Shown here one piece after another: positions 44,825 through 56,560 of a stretch of DNA of 64,000 nt. A program made the translations under genes and the position numbers. Source of the DNA: Crocodylus rhombifer (Eukaryota > Chordata > Crocodylia > Crocodylidae); the NCBI GenBank assembly GCA_038503035.1, contig JAVSML010024594.1, positions 326,952-390,951 of the forward strand. Direction: 5' to 3'. Each line of letters starts with the position of its first letter. The first letter of the stretch is position 1. The notes beneath the pieces are model-generated. The model was not told where the DNA came from, ran no database searches, and saw nothing but the letters and a program-made list of their open reading frames with translations.

Positions 44825-44998
44825 GCTACACATGCAAATTAAAGCTGGACACCAACCAGCCATAAAATTATTCCACATTTCCCAGCTCTAACTTTATAGC
44901 TGGTTGGACCTTTTCATGGTGTGATAGTTTGCATGTGTAGCCAGTCTAAATTAATTGCACAATTAACTTGGTAATCGAGTGATACATGTAACGTGTAG
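44825..44998. mobile_element. MITE-like inverted-repeat element
   Basis: GCTACACATGCAAA (44,825-44,838) and its exact complement TTTGCATGTGTAGC (44,928-44,941) flank an inner pair CCAACCAGCCATAAA / TTTATAGCTGGTTGG, so the 117-base unit can fold into a long imperfect hairpin. A further CTACAC-type end (ACGTGTAG, 44,991-44,998) allows a longer 174-base reading. No coding capacity. Target duplication is not clear. Confidence 0.5.
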
Positions 44999-45454
44999 AG
45001 GGGGCCTCCGAGATCGCCGTGTTCTTCTGTGACCACAAAACCAGTGAAAGCCAAGAGGCAGCATTTTCCAAAGAGCACCTTGAATCTAACCGGGAAAGGC
45101 CGTCAGTCTAGGAAGGTCATTCCCAGCAGACAATTCATCTGCTGTCGCCCACGCAGACCGAAGTCAAACACTCCTGATGGCATCAGGAATTAAACTCTGG
45201 GGAAGGGAACAGGGAAGTTGCCTAATTCTTCCTGGCAGGCACTCACCCCCGGCCACTCTTCCCATCTAACCTCAACCTGGCAACTCAGAGCCGTCCCAAC
45301 ACACGGAGGAAACTGCCCAGTTCACTGTTACTGTCCATTGCTTCATTTTCTCCTACACAAAAAGGTGCCCACGTGTGGAAGACCCACCCCAGGGCTTAAA
45401 ACAGAGCTCTCAAGAGGCAAAGGCTTGTCTGAAGTACCTTTTCTTGGACCAGCT
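44999..45454. other. no recognisable feature
   Basis: Unique sequence. Nothing is supported. Confidence 0.5.
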
Positions 45455-45580
45455 GTGTATCTGGGAGAGGTGTCAGACCGCTCGTGCTCAAAAGCCTGCC
45501 TAACTTCTCCCCCAGGTATATAGTTGGTCCAATAAAACAAACCAGAAAAATCAGAACTAACCTGCCCAAGGATGGGACTT
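45455..45580 (+). repeat. dispersed LINE/SINE tail family (TTGGTCCAATAAAA type)
   Basis: CTCGTGCTCAAAAGCCTGCC, TAACTTCTCCCCCAGGTATA, TAGTTGGTCCAATAAAAC corresponds to the CTCGAAAGCTTGTCTAACTTCTCC..TTGGTCCAATAAAAGATAT tail. It is the same family as the minus copy at 29,735. Confidence 0.65.
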
Positions 45581-48211
45581 AACAAGGCAAGAAAAGCCTG
45601 GTGGTGCAGGAAAAACTGCCTCTCCTGAACCTTGATCCCTGCCGCTGCTAAGAGAAACCAACTTCTCTCCCCTTCAATTAATCAAACCCAAATTACTCAG
45701 GAATGCAGCAGGACAGGTCTGTGCTCCTAGGTCCTTTTGTCTTTGAAGATATGAAATGAGAAAATAAAAGCAGGAGAAGGAGAAAAGGATTTAAAAAAGG
45801 AAAGCCTATCGCTGGGGTCAAAAAAGCAGTCCTGAGCACTAGTGAACTGTGGGGGAATAAAACGAGTGAGCAGCGAAACTAGGGGAAACCCCCCAGAAAT
45901 CCAAGCTCCTGTCATGGTATAAACACCCTTCAGGCAGCGACGTGGCCGGGGACCGCTTTCCCCTCCCCCCCTTGGCGGCTTGCAAGCCACCCAATTTCCT
46001 TGCACCCCACCAGCCTTGATGCAAGAGCACAGTTGTTCCTCACCCAACTCGAGGGCTGCCCTTTTCATTATGGGGCCCACGCAATAGGCGCCACTTCGCT
46101 GTAAGCTTCCCTTGCCCCTGCAGTTGTACAGAAAACACTACAACACAAGGAAGCAATGAGGAAAAAAGGCAACACTGGGACAGGGGCTCACCACCTTTTA
46201 CCACTTCTGCACTCTCTTGCCTCAGGCTTCTGTCTGCTTCTCTTTCCATCGTATAACCCGTGTCCCAAAACATGCTACTTGCTGGAAGGCACCTCGCTGC
46301 CCGAAGCGCGTGCAGCCTAAGCAAACACTGTAAAAGAAGAGGTGGGACAAAGGGAATCAGCGTGTGCAACAGCTCCAGCCTCTCGGCTGCAGCCACGCGG
46401 GGGAGAGGCACTGAGCTTTCTCTTCAGGGACTCTACTCCACGCCTCTCGTACTCCTGCCACCCCGTCAGATCAGCACCCCTTTGCCCAACGAAAAGGAGC
46501 GCCGGACCTCACATTAGCCGGAGCGGCTGAACTGCGAACTCGAGCAACAGAACAGGGAGCCTGGCAGCCCCGGACGGACCGAGCGGCTTGCAGCTCCCAC
46601 ACAGAGGCAAGGAGGCAGGCGCGTGAGCAGAGATTAGAGGCTGCAGCGAGCTCAGTCTCTTCTGCTCCAAGCCTGCAGCTGTGCAGCCACGGCCCTACCT
46701 TTCAAGAGTAAAAACAAAGGCTTTAAAAAAAAAAAACTGTTCTCACTGACTCAGTAACTGTGAAAAAGACTTCGCTTCAGGGCAGAAAGGAGGGAGGAAA
46801 GAAGGGAGGGACCAGCAAGAGGGAAATGAGCACACAGCGCAGGATACACGGCGTGGCGAGAAGGCACTCAACTCGGGAACTGCACCCAGCACAGTCATCT
46901 GCTCGGGCACCACGGGACAACAGCACATGGGAAGATCTTACTCCCTTGGTTGCAGCCAAGGCTTCTCCCTACCGACCCCCCATGCTTTACAAGGGAGGTA
47001 AAAATGAGACAAAGGTACATTCAAAAGAGTAAAATCCTCAAGTCCAGCCCAAAAGACACCTCTGCTCCCCTTCTAAGGGGACGTAGCCAGCTCCTAAAAG
47101 CAACATGCAAAGCCTCAGCCAGGGGCTCGCTTCCGCTGCATGCAAGCACACCCTCAAAACCTGCAACTCTGACCCACAAAGCACGCCCATGAAATCTCCT
47201 CCTTTCGGGGAGTCACTCATTTCATTGCATTTGGAGATCTCAGAAACATCATCCAAAGCAGCGATCTGGTGTTTTCTGAATCAAAAGCCTTTTTTGTTTG
47301 GTCTTTTAGATCCCAAAGACATCCGTTTGTGGTGCTGTGACTAGTAGACCCATAGCCGTACACCACCATGGAAGCAAAGAACCAGAACGCCCCAGACCAA
47401 CACTTTGAAATCATGCACAACCACCCTCCCAGAAGGTGCAAGGCAGTGGTCCTCAGTTGCCTTGAGCAACCGCACTCAACCGGGGAAAGCAGCAGTACTG
47501 CCGGGACACCAGTGCCAACGATCTCCATCGCGCAGACGTTAACGCCCAGAGCAGTCACGGCATGCCATTTAACAAGGGCTTGTATTAAGAACGCGGCTCT
47601 GGTGCCCCTCCATCCCTCCTACACTGGGAAGGTGCGATCGGGAACCCTTCACATCGGCAATCCTGGCGAACGCATGGGTGGGTGGGTAAGGTCAGAGGAC
47701 TGGGATAAAGAGAATAAAGACATTTTCCTAAAGCTGCAGGAAGCAAAGAGAAAAAACGCTAATTAACTCAGCAGCAAGTTGTTAGTATTTGCATATAAAT
47801 GCAGCCACAAATCACTACAAACAAGCTAGGACAAGTCAGGCCTATTAGCATATACAAATCCAGCCTGGACAGCCGCTCTAGGTGGGTCATTGAGACGAGC
47901 TGTTCACTTCGGAGGCAGGCTGCCAACTTCCTGGGGGGGAGAGGAAGGGTCTGTACCCAGACAGACAGTGTTTCTTCACCCTGCTTCTGTCACTGCTAAG
48001 TCCAGTGCCAGAAGCAGGGTTAGGAAACATTATCAAAGCCCAGTAAGAGGAGCAGGATAAGTGAGACTGGAGGTTTAAATGCAAAGCAAGAGCAGGTCTG
48101 CAAAGGAAAAAAATGAAAAAATGTGGCTCCTCAGAAACAAATGGTCCCTACCTAAAAATACCAAACACAGCATGAGGGTCAGAAAAGCAAGCCCTGCCGA
48201 GGCAGAATGGG
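45581..48211. other. no gene recognised
   Basis: Unique sequence. A purine-rich plus tract lies at 45,750-45,820, an A13 run at 46,725-46,737 and a GGGT tandem at 47,677-47,688. No exon or repeat family is supported. Confidence 0.5.
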
Positions 48212-48300
48212 TGCAGTGGTCAGAGAGTCTGAGTGCCATCGGTCATCGGGCCATAGGGTGGCGTGGCAACACGCTTCGCCAGGACTCGACCCCTGCGCTG
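48212..48300 (+). repeat. tRNA-SINE-like segment (tentative)
   Basis: GTGCAGTGGTCAGAGAG resembles a tRNA-derived box A region, and AGGACTCGACCCC about 70 bases on resembles box B (GGTTCGANNCC). It may be a MIR or another tRNA SINE. It is not a tRNA gene, because no cloverleaf forms. Confidence 0.3.
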
Positions 48301-49764
48301 ACGGGCAGGAGCTGACCAGCAGTGGAGCGGGGCTTTTCGTTTCTGTTCCCGTGAGCGCCGGCTGGAAAGGGCCAGGAGCTGTGTCAGGAAAGGTTTCATA
48401 CAAATCCACACAGGAAGCGACCGCAACAAACGCTCACACACACAGCTGTAAAACAGCAGCCCAACGGGGAACGTCAATTGACGTGCGCTTGGGAGCCGGG
48501 AGAACTGGACGCCTGTCTGGCTCCGTAACGTTTAACATGACCAGAGGCACCACGGGCAGAGGGACAGGGGAACCCCAGGTGGGAGATGCCAGGCACACTG
48601 CTCAGCGCGGCACTGACAAGCACTCACAAGCCACAGTGGTGGGCACGGTGAAGCAAGCCAAGCACCACAAAACCCTGGACTACCTCTGCACTTCCCTTGG
48701 TCTTGATTTCTGCTGGGCAGCCACCCTTCTCTCCCAATAAGCGTGCAACCCGATTTCTCCTTCAGCATTTCATCCTTCAATTCCCAGCCCTGCTGCTGAG
48801 GATTTCAGCACTTTTCAACATCACAGACTGCAGGTGCATTCAATAGCACAGCTCTGAGACACCTTCCTCCTCCCGGGGGTGCAGTACAAGGGATCTGAAT
48901 TACCTCTCTATCTGCGCTGCCTAACAAGGTACCCATTACTGCAGACAGAGGGACACCCTTTCTCCGCTTCCTCTCACACCAAGCCCATCCTGTGTCCTTC
49001 CACTGTTCTTCCTAATTATAATCTAATTTAGAGGAAAACCCTGCTGATTACGAGCTTGTGCCAGAGCTTGAAAAATCCACTCACTAATGTCAAGTAGGAA
49101 ATGCTCCTTGGCAAGCACCCTCTACAATATGAGCGTTCATGATACAGAAAACTAACATTTCTCTCCATTATAAGTGTGAAGGCTGGCAGTGTGCAAGCCC
49201 GCCGAGGGGCACAGTCCTGAGGCTGCAAACGGCTCCAGCATCTTCCTAGGCAACAGCAGGACGCAATGAACACTTCCCTCCTCCACCTTCTGTAATCGCC
49301 TATGGCCTGGATGCTCGGTCCTCTGAAATGAATGGAGGGCTTCCTTAGATAGGATGTATTTATTGAAATGATGCATACCACGAGTTTTCAGTACAACTGT
49401 TAGAAGTCACTGACCCTGGTTTTACCTCTTTACTCAGAGTGCTTGCCTGTTATCCCAGAGATAGCGGTGCTGTAACGCAACTCAGCAGGAGCCAAGTTTA
49501 ATAACCAGGTAGGACTAGAACAGTCAACTTTTCCATTCAAAAGCCTGAGGTCCAGATTTTTAAAATATTACTAAAAAGGCTAAATTGACACATTTTTCAA
49601 TTAAGCCAAATCTTACATACAGAACTCACCTTACCAGAACATCTGGAAATTAATCTGCCTTGTCCTTTACCTCCTGCCATCTTCTCTGGAAACTGCCCTT
49701 CCCTGGCTTTCTTGTGGGAAAACTAGTCCCCTCAGCCCTACTTTGCAACCAATTGTTCAGATCA
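48301..49764. other. no gene recognised
   Basis: Unique sequence. No repeat, CpG block or exon is supported. Confidence 0.5.
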
Positions 49765-49880
49765 CACCTTCCTGCTCGAGTGTTAATTATTCATTCCTTA
49801 TTACACACAAGACACTAGAAACATTTCTTAGTGATCTACTCTTTGTAATTAGCTGGAGCAATTAGAAAGCAATGGTTTAA
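49765..49880. promoter_or_regulatory. candidate conserved non-coding element
   Basis: GAGTGTTAATTATTCATTCC, TTATTACACACAAGACAC, CTTTGTAATTAGCTGGAGCA and ATTAGAAAGCAATGG: four TAATT/ATTA cores in about 110 bases, repeat-free and non-coding. Confidence 0.4.
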
Positions 49881-51651
49881 CACTGGCATTTTTCTTGAAC
49901 AGATAGAGAGATGGGGTCTACAGGAAGATGCCCTTTTGGGACACCAGAAGAATGGCAGTCGCAGTTGCACACACCACTTGGGCCTTGTAGACGCACTAAT
50001 GTTGATCCACCTACCTAAAGCACTACAGCGCTTGAGGACGTTATAAGGGTGTAACTTCTTTGCCTGGATGCTCATTTCAATTTAAGCCTCAGCTTAAGCA
50101 AAGAGGTGCGAGGCACTCAAACCCAAGCCAGAGCATCCGTGCAGTTCACGTCATCAGTTGCTATCGTGATCTCTCTGGGCAGCCTCGGACAGTTTTCTCA
50201 CCCAAACAAGGCCTTGCCACACGACTCCAGCTGTGGATCACTACGGCTGGGACGTACCTCGGCACAGCGGATATAAGAAATGACAGGTTATATAACCAGC
50301 TTCACAGATGCCAGGTCCCATTCTAATGCCACAACAGCGTGAGCGAGAAGTAACTGCACAGATGTCTCTTGTATTACACTGGCGCAAACCCAAGTCACCC
50401 CCATTTCTCAATAAGGTGTCTTTTGGGGCAAACACTGTGCCAGCTTTTCAGCAGCTCAGAGTTAAAGACACAACAGAAAAGAGCAGCTTGCCACCCCTGA
50501 CAGAGCTTAAAAAGACAACACAACTCCACCCAGACACGGCTGATGTCCAGCAACACAACTGAACCTCACTGATCTGCCACCAGAAAAAGGTCCTGCAAGT
50601 CTCCTCCCCAGATCCCATTTTATCTGAATCCATATTTTCCCTTTCATCCGTGTCTGGTTACACGGCAGTCTTTACAGTGCCCGTGTAGATGCAAGCGTAC
50701 CAGCTTTCAAAGACTAATGCAGGGCTAAAACCTGCAGCAAAATCTCGTTTCAGAACAGGAAAGAGGCAAAACACATGAGACGCCCAGAGAGAAATTCTCC
50801 AACTGCAGAAAGTAACAGGGTGGTTTTTAAAAACTGCTGCATTAAAGAAGTGAAAGCGCCTGAGGAGGAAGAGGAAGGACCGGGGGGGTGAGGCCCCTGG
50901 GCTGGTGCTGAGAACAGCACGCCAAGTTCACGCTGACCAACAGTACTGCAAAGCAGGTGGGGAAAACTCCTCTCCCAGCTGCTCCCTACGCCCGGCTCTG
51001 GCAAGGGTAAGGCTCGGCAGCGCGCATCACTGTGGACAGACATCGGGACCTCTCACCTCCAGGACAGGTGTGCAGAAGTGCAGCTACACCGATGCAGCCG
51101 CACGTCTACAAAAAACCAAGCACAAGCACACGGCAGCCAACACGACCTCAGGCTGCAGATCTGCCCTAGCCTCAAGCCAGGTTTGCCATGTCAGCACATC
51201 CACTCCAGCAACAAGGAGGCTCAGGAGGGAACTTCAGCCATTAGATGAGCACCGTGCACAGCCTCCTAGCAAAGCATTTCCACTGCAGCTTCTGTCCCTG
51301 TTTTTAGCCACAAAAAGAACTTGCAATGGGGGCTGCCCCCACCCAAGAAAGGGTCCACAGGCAGAATAAGCCAGCTTCCCCATCCCAAAGCTGTGCAGGG
51401 CTTAGCAGAGTTATAGCCTTTAAGGCAAACCCTATACAGGCCTACCAAAATCCTTTGATTAAATTAATGCATCTTTACAGACAACCTTTTCTATTCAGCT
51501 CAAACTCCTCATGCATACCATCAGCACTGCCAATGTCGGCCACAAAGCGCGTCTTCCTACCCCGTCAGCCCTGTGCAATCAGCCCAGCAAAGGTCAAGTG
51601 AGCTGGATCCGATTTCTGCTCATCTATCAGCAACCAGTTTACTTACTAACA
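49881..51651. other. no gene recognised
   Basis: Mostly unique. Around 50,655-50,750, CAGTCTTTACAGTGCCCGTG, TAGATGCAAGCGTACCAGC recalls another reptile MITE family, but too weakly to call. Confidence 0.4.
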
Positions 51652-51853
51652 GCTTGTCTACATGGGAAAGGTGCACCAATTCAACCTACGTGTAGTCAAA
51701 CTGATTTACTTCACCTAGTGTAAACCCTTAGGTGGACACTGCATTTCAATTCAGAAGTAGCTTATTTGGGTTTGGATTAAAAATGGTTTCCAACACGATT
51801 AAGCTCGAGGGGTTAGGTAAATCAGTTCTTCAAATCATCTAAATTAAAACCAA
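51652..51853 (+). mobile_element. MITE, GCTTGTCTACA family, 3'-truncated
   Basis: GCTTGTCTACATGGGAAAGG, ACCAATTCAACCTACG, GTAAACCCTTAGGTGGACAC, TTCAGAAGTAGCTTATTTGG and AATTAAAACCAA follow, in order, a turtle/crocodilian MITE with GCTTGTCTACACTGG ends. The expected right end (CCAGTGTAGACAAGC) is missing and the element runs into a T run. Confidence 0.6.
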
Positions 51854-51872
51854 TTTTTTTTTTTTTTTTTTT
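51854..51872 (+). repeat. T19 homopolymer
   Basis: Nineteen consecutive T at the broken right edge of the MITE. It could be a minus-strand retroposon poly(A) tail or simple slippage. Confidence 0.95.
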
Positions 51873-53777
51873 ACATAGCAAAGGCCTAACTTCTGATAAC
51901 TCATGCATGCAAAGCCAATAGGCATAACACAGCTCTGACTGGTGACCTACCTTGACCTGCATACTGCTATTACTTCGACAAGGGAAATAAAACACTCAGC
52001 TTGTCTCTCAGAGCATAGGGCGAGTTTGCAGGGATGCCAGCGAGAACAGGGAGCATGCTTTTATATAGGAATATTTGAAATAATAGCCATGGAGACTTCC
52101 TAGAGCATTTTTACGAGACACTTTTTGGAATGGAATATTTCAATTGTTTGCTTCACTTAAAGGATCGCACCAGTCTGAGATCAAGTCCACCTCAAATCCA
52201 AGTCACAAGTAATTTCAGATCCAACAGGGAAATTCTGTTTTAGGAAACACATGTTACATATTTGTTTAAATGTTTCTCTTCCCTCTGCCCTGTAAAAAAC
52301 CCACACAATAAGGAAACCAACTAACCAGAGAAACAAATTAGACATAAAAACACTTTCCAAGGTACAATGAAAACACCGCCATAAAAAATTAGTCTCCATC
52401 CTTTCTGTTATAATAACCTTAAGTATTGCTTCTATCAGTTTTCAGACAACAGTGAAATTTTGAGACTGCTTTGCCCTTTAAAAACTAGGAAGAGGAAAAA
52501 TGAATAATTTACAATATCATCAATGCTCTAATCTTTGTAACTCAATGTCAGGATTGGATTCATACATTTGTGTCACACCTTTTAAGGATGAGGGATCTGC
52601 AAAAGAAGAGGGAAAAAGCTTTGCCTTTGTGTTGCTTTCTGCTATTTAAAAGCAACCATCACCAACTCCCCCCAACTGGCCCTCTTCAGCAAAAGAATTT
52701 TTAGCCTTCAAAATTCAGGTCTCGTCTAGCTCGCCTTCACCAGAAGATTTCACAAAAGATTGGAAAACTAGCAAGATGACCCCACAGTGCAATATCTAGA
52801 GACTGAAGCCTGAACAAATGAGAATGGAAGGGAAAGGAGTTGGAGGCTATTTAGGTATCCATGTATTAATGCCAATTCACTCAACGGCTTGATAAACAAT
52901 TGAGAGCATCTTTATTATTAAACACATCACCCTTCATCTGAGGGGCAGGAAAGATCCCGTTCCTGCTCTCCTGTCCACCAAGGAGAGCTACAGCAACAAA
53001 GCAGGAAAGACATTTGATAATCCAAATATTTCTATAGAAAAAGAATGAAGGCAAATTAAACAGGATAAAAAACCCTATTTTTCTATTGCTTTGAAAGCAA
53101 TGCTCAAGGCTCCTGCTCTTAGGACTCGCACCTTGTTTTGTTGCCATTTTTTGGGCAGGGATGCCTAGAGGATCCTGCCAGGCACAGGTGGCAGCCTCCA
53201 GGGCCAGACAGATCCCTGCTGACCCCAGGGCAGGAGGAATTGTCCTCTCGGTCCTCTACATGTGTGCGGTTTCTCAGACACCAGGATCACCAAACCCAGT
53301 CAAGAGCGCTCTCAGAAAACAACATGCTGACCGCTCCACCAGTCCACTCCCCCTCTCCCAGCGTGCAGAGCAGAGCGGTCACTAACCCTTGCTAGAGAGA
53401 GGCACAGGGGAAAAGCACTCAGCTTCAGCAGGAAAACGAATCGGAGACTTGAGACTGACTGCACCATTAGGACATGGCACCAGATCAGCAGGAAGTGAAA
53501 ACTCCCCTGTTATTGCACATGCCGTCCCCGTTTGCGTTTGGAGCCTTTCCCCGCGCACCCGCAGCTACAGGAACTCCCTTCCACCCCATGCAGGCAAAAC
53601 CCAGCTCTCGCACAGTACGTTCAGTTTAAACCCGAGAGGTCCAAGTCCTGTGAAGGACCCAGCACCTTAAGTCCGTGCCAGGCCAGGAGACGCAGAGGTG
53701 GCCTTGCCAAGCTCTTGGCTTTCTTCTAGACCCTGCGTGCTCCAGTTTCTTCAGCCTCTGGAAGTTGCTGGAGGAGT
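51873..53777. other. mostly featureless; AT-rich to 52.6 kb
   Basis: The stretch 52,050-52,170 (TTTATATAGGAATATTTGAA, GGAATGGAATATTTCAATTG) is AT-rich and repeat-free, a weak regulatory candidate. No gene is seen. Confidence 0.4.
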
Positions 53778-53804
53778 GGGGGGGGGGGGGGGGGGGGGGG
53801 GGGG
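53778..53804 (+). repeat. G27 homopolymer
   Basis: Twenty-seven consecutive G, preceded by GGAGT and followed by CGGACAC. This is very long for a vertebrate genome. The exact length is doubtful in any sequencing technology. Confidence 0.98.
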
Positions 53805-55054
53805 CGGACACAGAAGAGGCATCACACTGTGCCCTCCTTTTGGCTGACCTTTGGTGTCCTGCCAGTTAAGCCCCAAAGCCCCTTTGATGATAGAGGACTA
53901 AGTGTAGGAGGAAGATATATCATTGCTGAAGCCCAGTGACCAAGCAGCTACATGTTTCAAGATCCCCTAGGGATGTCCAATTCCTCTCTGGAGGCATTCA
54001 CATCAAAGGCTTCTCATTAATCTTTGTATTTCCCAACTGTATCGTGACCTTCAGATGCAGGAGTGAACAGGGAAGGGGTGAAAGGAGAGGAAACCAAAGC
54101 AAGCAAGCCAGAACCCTGACAGTGCACATGCTGCCTAAAGAAATGCCTGCCTCATGGCCTAGTGACCTCCCGGGCTCGCCGAGGAAAAGGGGCAACAGAC
54201 TTTCATTTCTAATTAGCTGCCATTTACCCACCTTCCACAAAACCTGCATCTCCTTCCCCGACCCCCCGAAAAAAGAAACCCTGCACATCACAAAGCAGCG
54301 GGCAACAAGAGGAAGCAGCTTCACACAAAAGCTCGTGAATGAGACGGTTGCAGTTTATTCAAGATACTTCCTAGAGCAGCTGCCAGCAGCAAGCACGAAC
54401 CAGAGGTGGAGCAGCTGCCAGCCAGGTTCAAGGCTCTGGATCCAAGAGCAGCAATTTTCAAAAAACACTAGGAGACCAACACAACCAAAGCCAAGAGGTT
54501 TACACTTCTGGGGAAAGACGGGTTTCGCTGCCCCTGCAAACTGCCGCAGAAGTCAGAGACCTGCTACTCAGCACAGAATTAAGCCTCTTTTGGCCATTTG
54601 TTTCAAGCAGGTCCCTGGACTCTCCCAAAACGCTGCTTAAACAGTTGCCATTTCAGGTGGAACTGCAGTAAGCCTGCAACCAAGGCAGCTTTTCAAGCAG
54701 GGCTGCTCTGGCATCAGACCCACGTCAGGTATTTCCAGGATCTCCTGCTGACCAACAAGAGCTCCTGCCTGCTCAAAACAAAGAGGAAACAGTGGAGAGG
54801 CTGATTAAAATAACAAGACGACCAAGGAGGTGGTTGCGGCGGTTCTTTCCCAGCAGACACCGCTGCAGGCCAAGGCAACGGGACGCTAAAGCAGCAGCGG
54901 GGCAGAGCAACTGTCTGCGGCCCATTCCCGGGAGCCAGGCATCGCTCCGGCAGCATGCGGCAGGCACGCATCCAGCTCCCACCCAGTAAGAGACATGAAA
55001 CCCCAGACACCTGGTGCTCTGCCCCGTCTCTCTCCTTGCACAAGAACATGCGAA
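53805..55054. other. no gene recognised
   Basis: A 234-codon plus frame (53,936-54,640) has no domain or splice support and I treat it as chance. No repeat is supported. Confidence 0.45.
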
Positions 55055-55110
55055 TTGCCATTCGTTCGCTGGGTCAGACCACAGGTCCACCTTGCCCAGT
55101 CTCCGGTGCC
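55055..55110 (-). repeat. reptile LINE 3'-tail-like fragment
   Basis: GCCATTCGTTCGCTGGGTCA, GACCACAGGTCCACCTTGCC, CAGTCTCCGGTGCC matches the GCCATACTGGGTCAGACCAAAGGTCCATCTAGCCCAGTATCC phrase abundant in turtle and crocodilian genomes. The body beyond is unrecognisable. Confidence 0.6.
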
Positions 55111-56454
55111 ACAGAGTCAGGAGGAGTTGCAGCAACGCCACCCTCCACTTCTGCCCCCGGCACGGCTCTGCTGTGGTGCAGCAAACAGACGGGCCTGCCC
55201 CCAGCCCCCTGACTAGCAGCACAGGCGTGCAGCACGCGCCTCCCCCGGCGGCTACGGCAGGACCCTCCACTCTCCCCTGACTCAGTGCCGTGACTCAGCA
55301 CGGACGCGCTAGGTCTGCTGCAGAGTCCTCCATGCATTGCAGAGGGCTCGTTTGGAGATATTAAAAGCCTGTCTACAATTCTGCACTGCGAGAGCAGACA
55401 TCCAAAGCAACCCTTTCCCCAGGGCCTGGCTTGCAGCCGACCCTCCAGAGAGCCCTCTGTGCCGCTGACTGACCCGTCGCCTCCGGCAGGCGTGCTGCAA
55501 CCAGGACATGAGCATTTTGCAGCCTCTTCTCCCGGAAAAGGCAACACGTGCTGACCGGACCATGCACGGCGTGCTCCGCTCGGATCCCAGCACAGCCGGT
55601 ACAAGCTGGAGATTCATGCTTCCCCCTTCGCCAGACTGAAGGTCAACTATACCAGGGCTACAGGCACCTGCCTACAACACATGGAGCCCAGCAGGCCAGA
55701 TGAGCGGCACAGGCCTGATCCCAGCGAAGGCTGGTCCTGGAGCATGGGGCGGCATTCACCTGGCCTGCAAGACTGGAATTTGGCAGCAGCATTACCTGCT
55801 ACAAGTCCCTGGAGCCAAGGCAGCTGCCACTCCCCCTGCCACCAGATTTCTGACCCCACCAGCAGCTCTGTAGACTAGGTCACACAGCTCGGGACAGGTC
55901 CTGGTCCTCCCGGCCGAGAACAATCCTGCTGAAAGAAGGCCAAGAGCAATACAGGGAGTGGAAGCAACTACCACAACATCAGGGAAGAGGAGAAAGGCAA
56001 AAACTCCTAGCCAGAGGATCCAAGTGCACCGCCTTTCTCCAACCGAGAGGGGAAGGGAGCCCAGGCAGACTTCTGCATCTCCGAGTAAATGCGTCTCCTA
56101 GGTCTGACACCCCTGCAGAACAGCCACGGCTCCCAAACCTTGTTATCCAAGTTGGCCTTCTTTCCATGCCAAGATGCCAGAATAAATTCATAAGGCCCAA
56201 ATATGCCCATGTACCAGGGAAATGAGGGAAGCAAAGAAACAGCTTCATCTACAAACACGCATTATGGATCAAGGAGGGAGCAGTGTCCCTCTTGCAGCAA
56301 CTAGTGTGCCCATCCCTAGGACACTGCAGGTCCAAGCACCTGCCCAACCGACAGCGACGAGCAGCCTGGGAGGGAAGATGAAATGCCCAAATGCACAAGG
56401 TAGGGGACACAACACAGATTTCCACTTCCAAACCACCCTGCAGATCTTTTATCA
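55111..56454. other. no gene recognised
   Basis: GC-moderate unique sequence with overlapping chance frames (176 codons minus at 55,074-55,604). Confidence 0.45.
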
Positions 56455-56560
56455 CCGATCCTGTGGCGAGGTAAACATCTCCTCCTTATACACGGGAACA
56501 GAGGCACAAAGATTCGACTACTTGCCCGCAGCCAGCGTTACAATGAATACAGGCCTTCGC
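56455..56560 (+). repeat. MIR-type SINE fragment
   Basis: CTCCTTATACACGGGAACAG, AGGCACAAAGATTCGACTAC, TTGCCCGCAGCCAGCGTTAC follows the MIR core CCATTTTACAGATGGGGAACTGAGGCACAGAG..GACTTGCCC..GTCACACAG. Confidence 0.6.

Noticed and set aside
47445..47480. GCAGTGGTCCTCAGTTGCC as a hAT terminus
   Set aside because: The match fails after 12 bases and no GC-rich body follows.
48212..48300. tRNA gene
   Set aside because: The A-box- and B-box-like words are degenerate and no cloverleaf forms. A SINE is the better reading.
53936..54640. 234-codon plus frame
   Set aside because: No homology recognised and no splice support.
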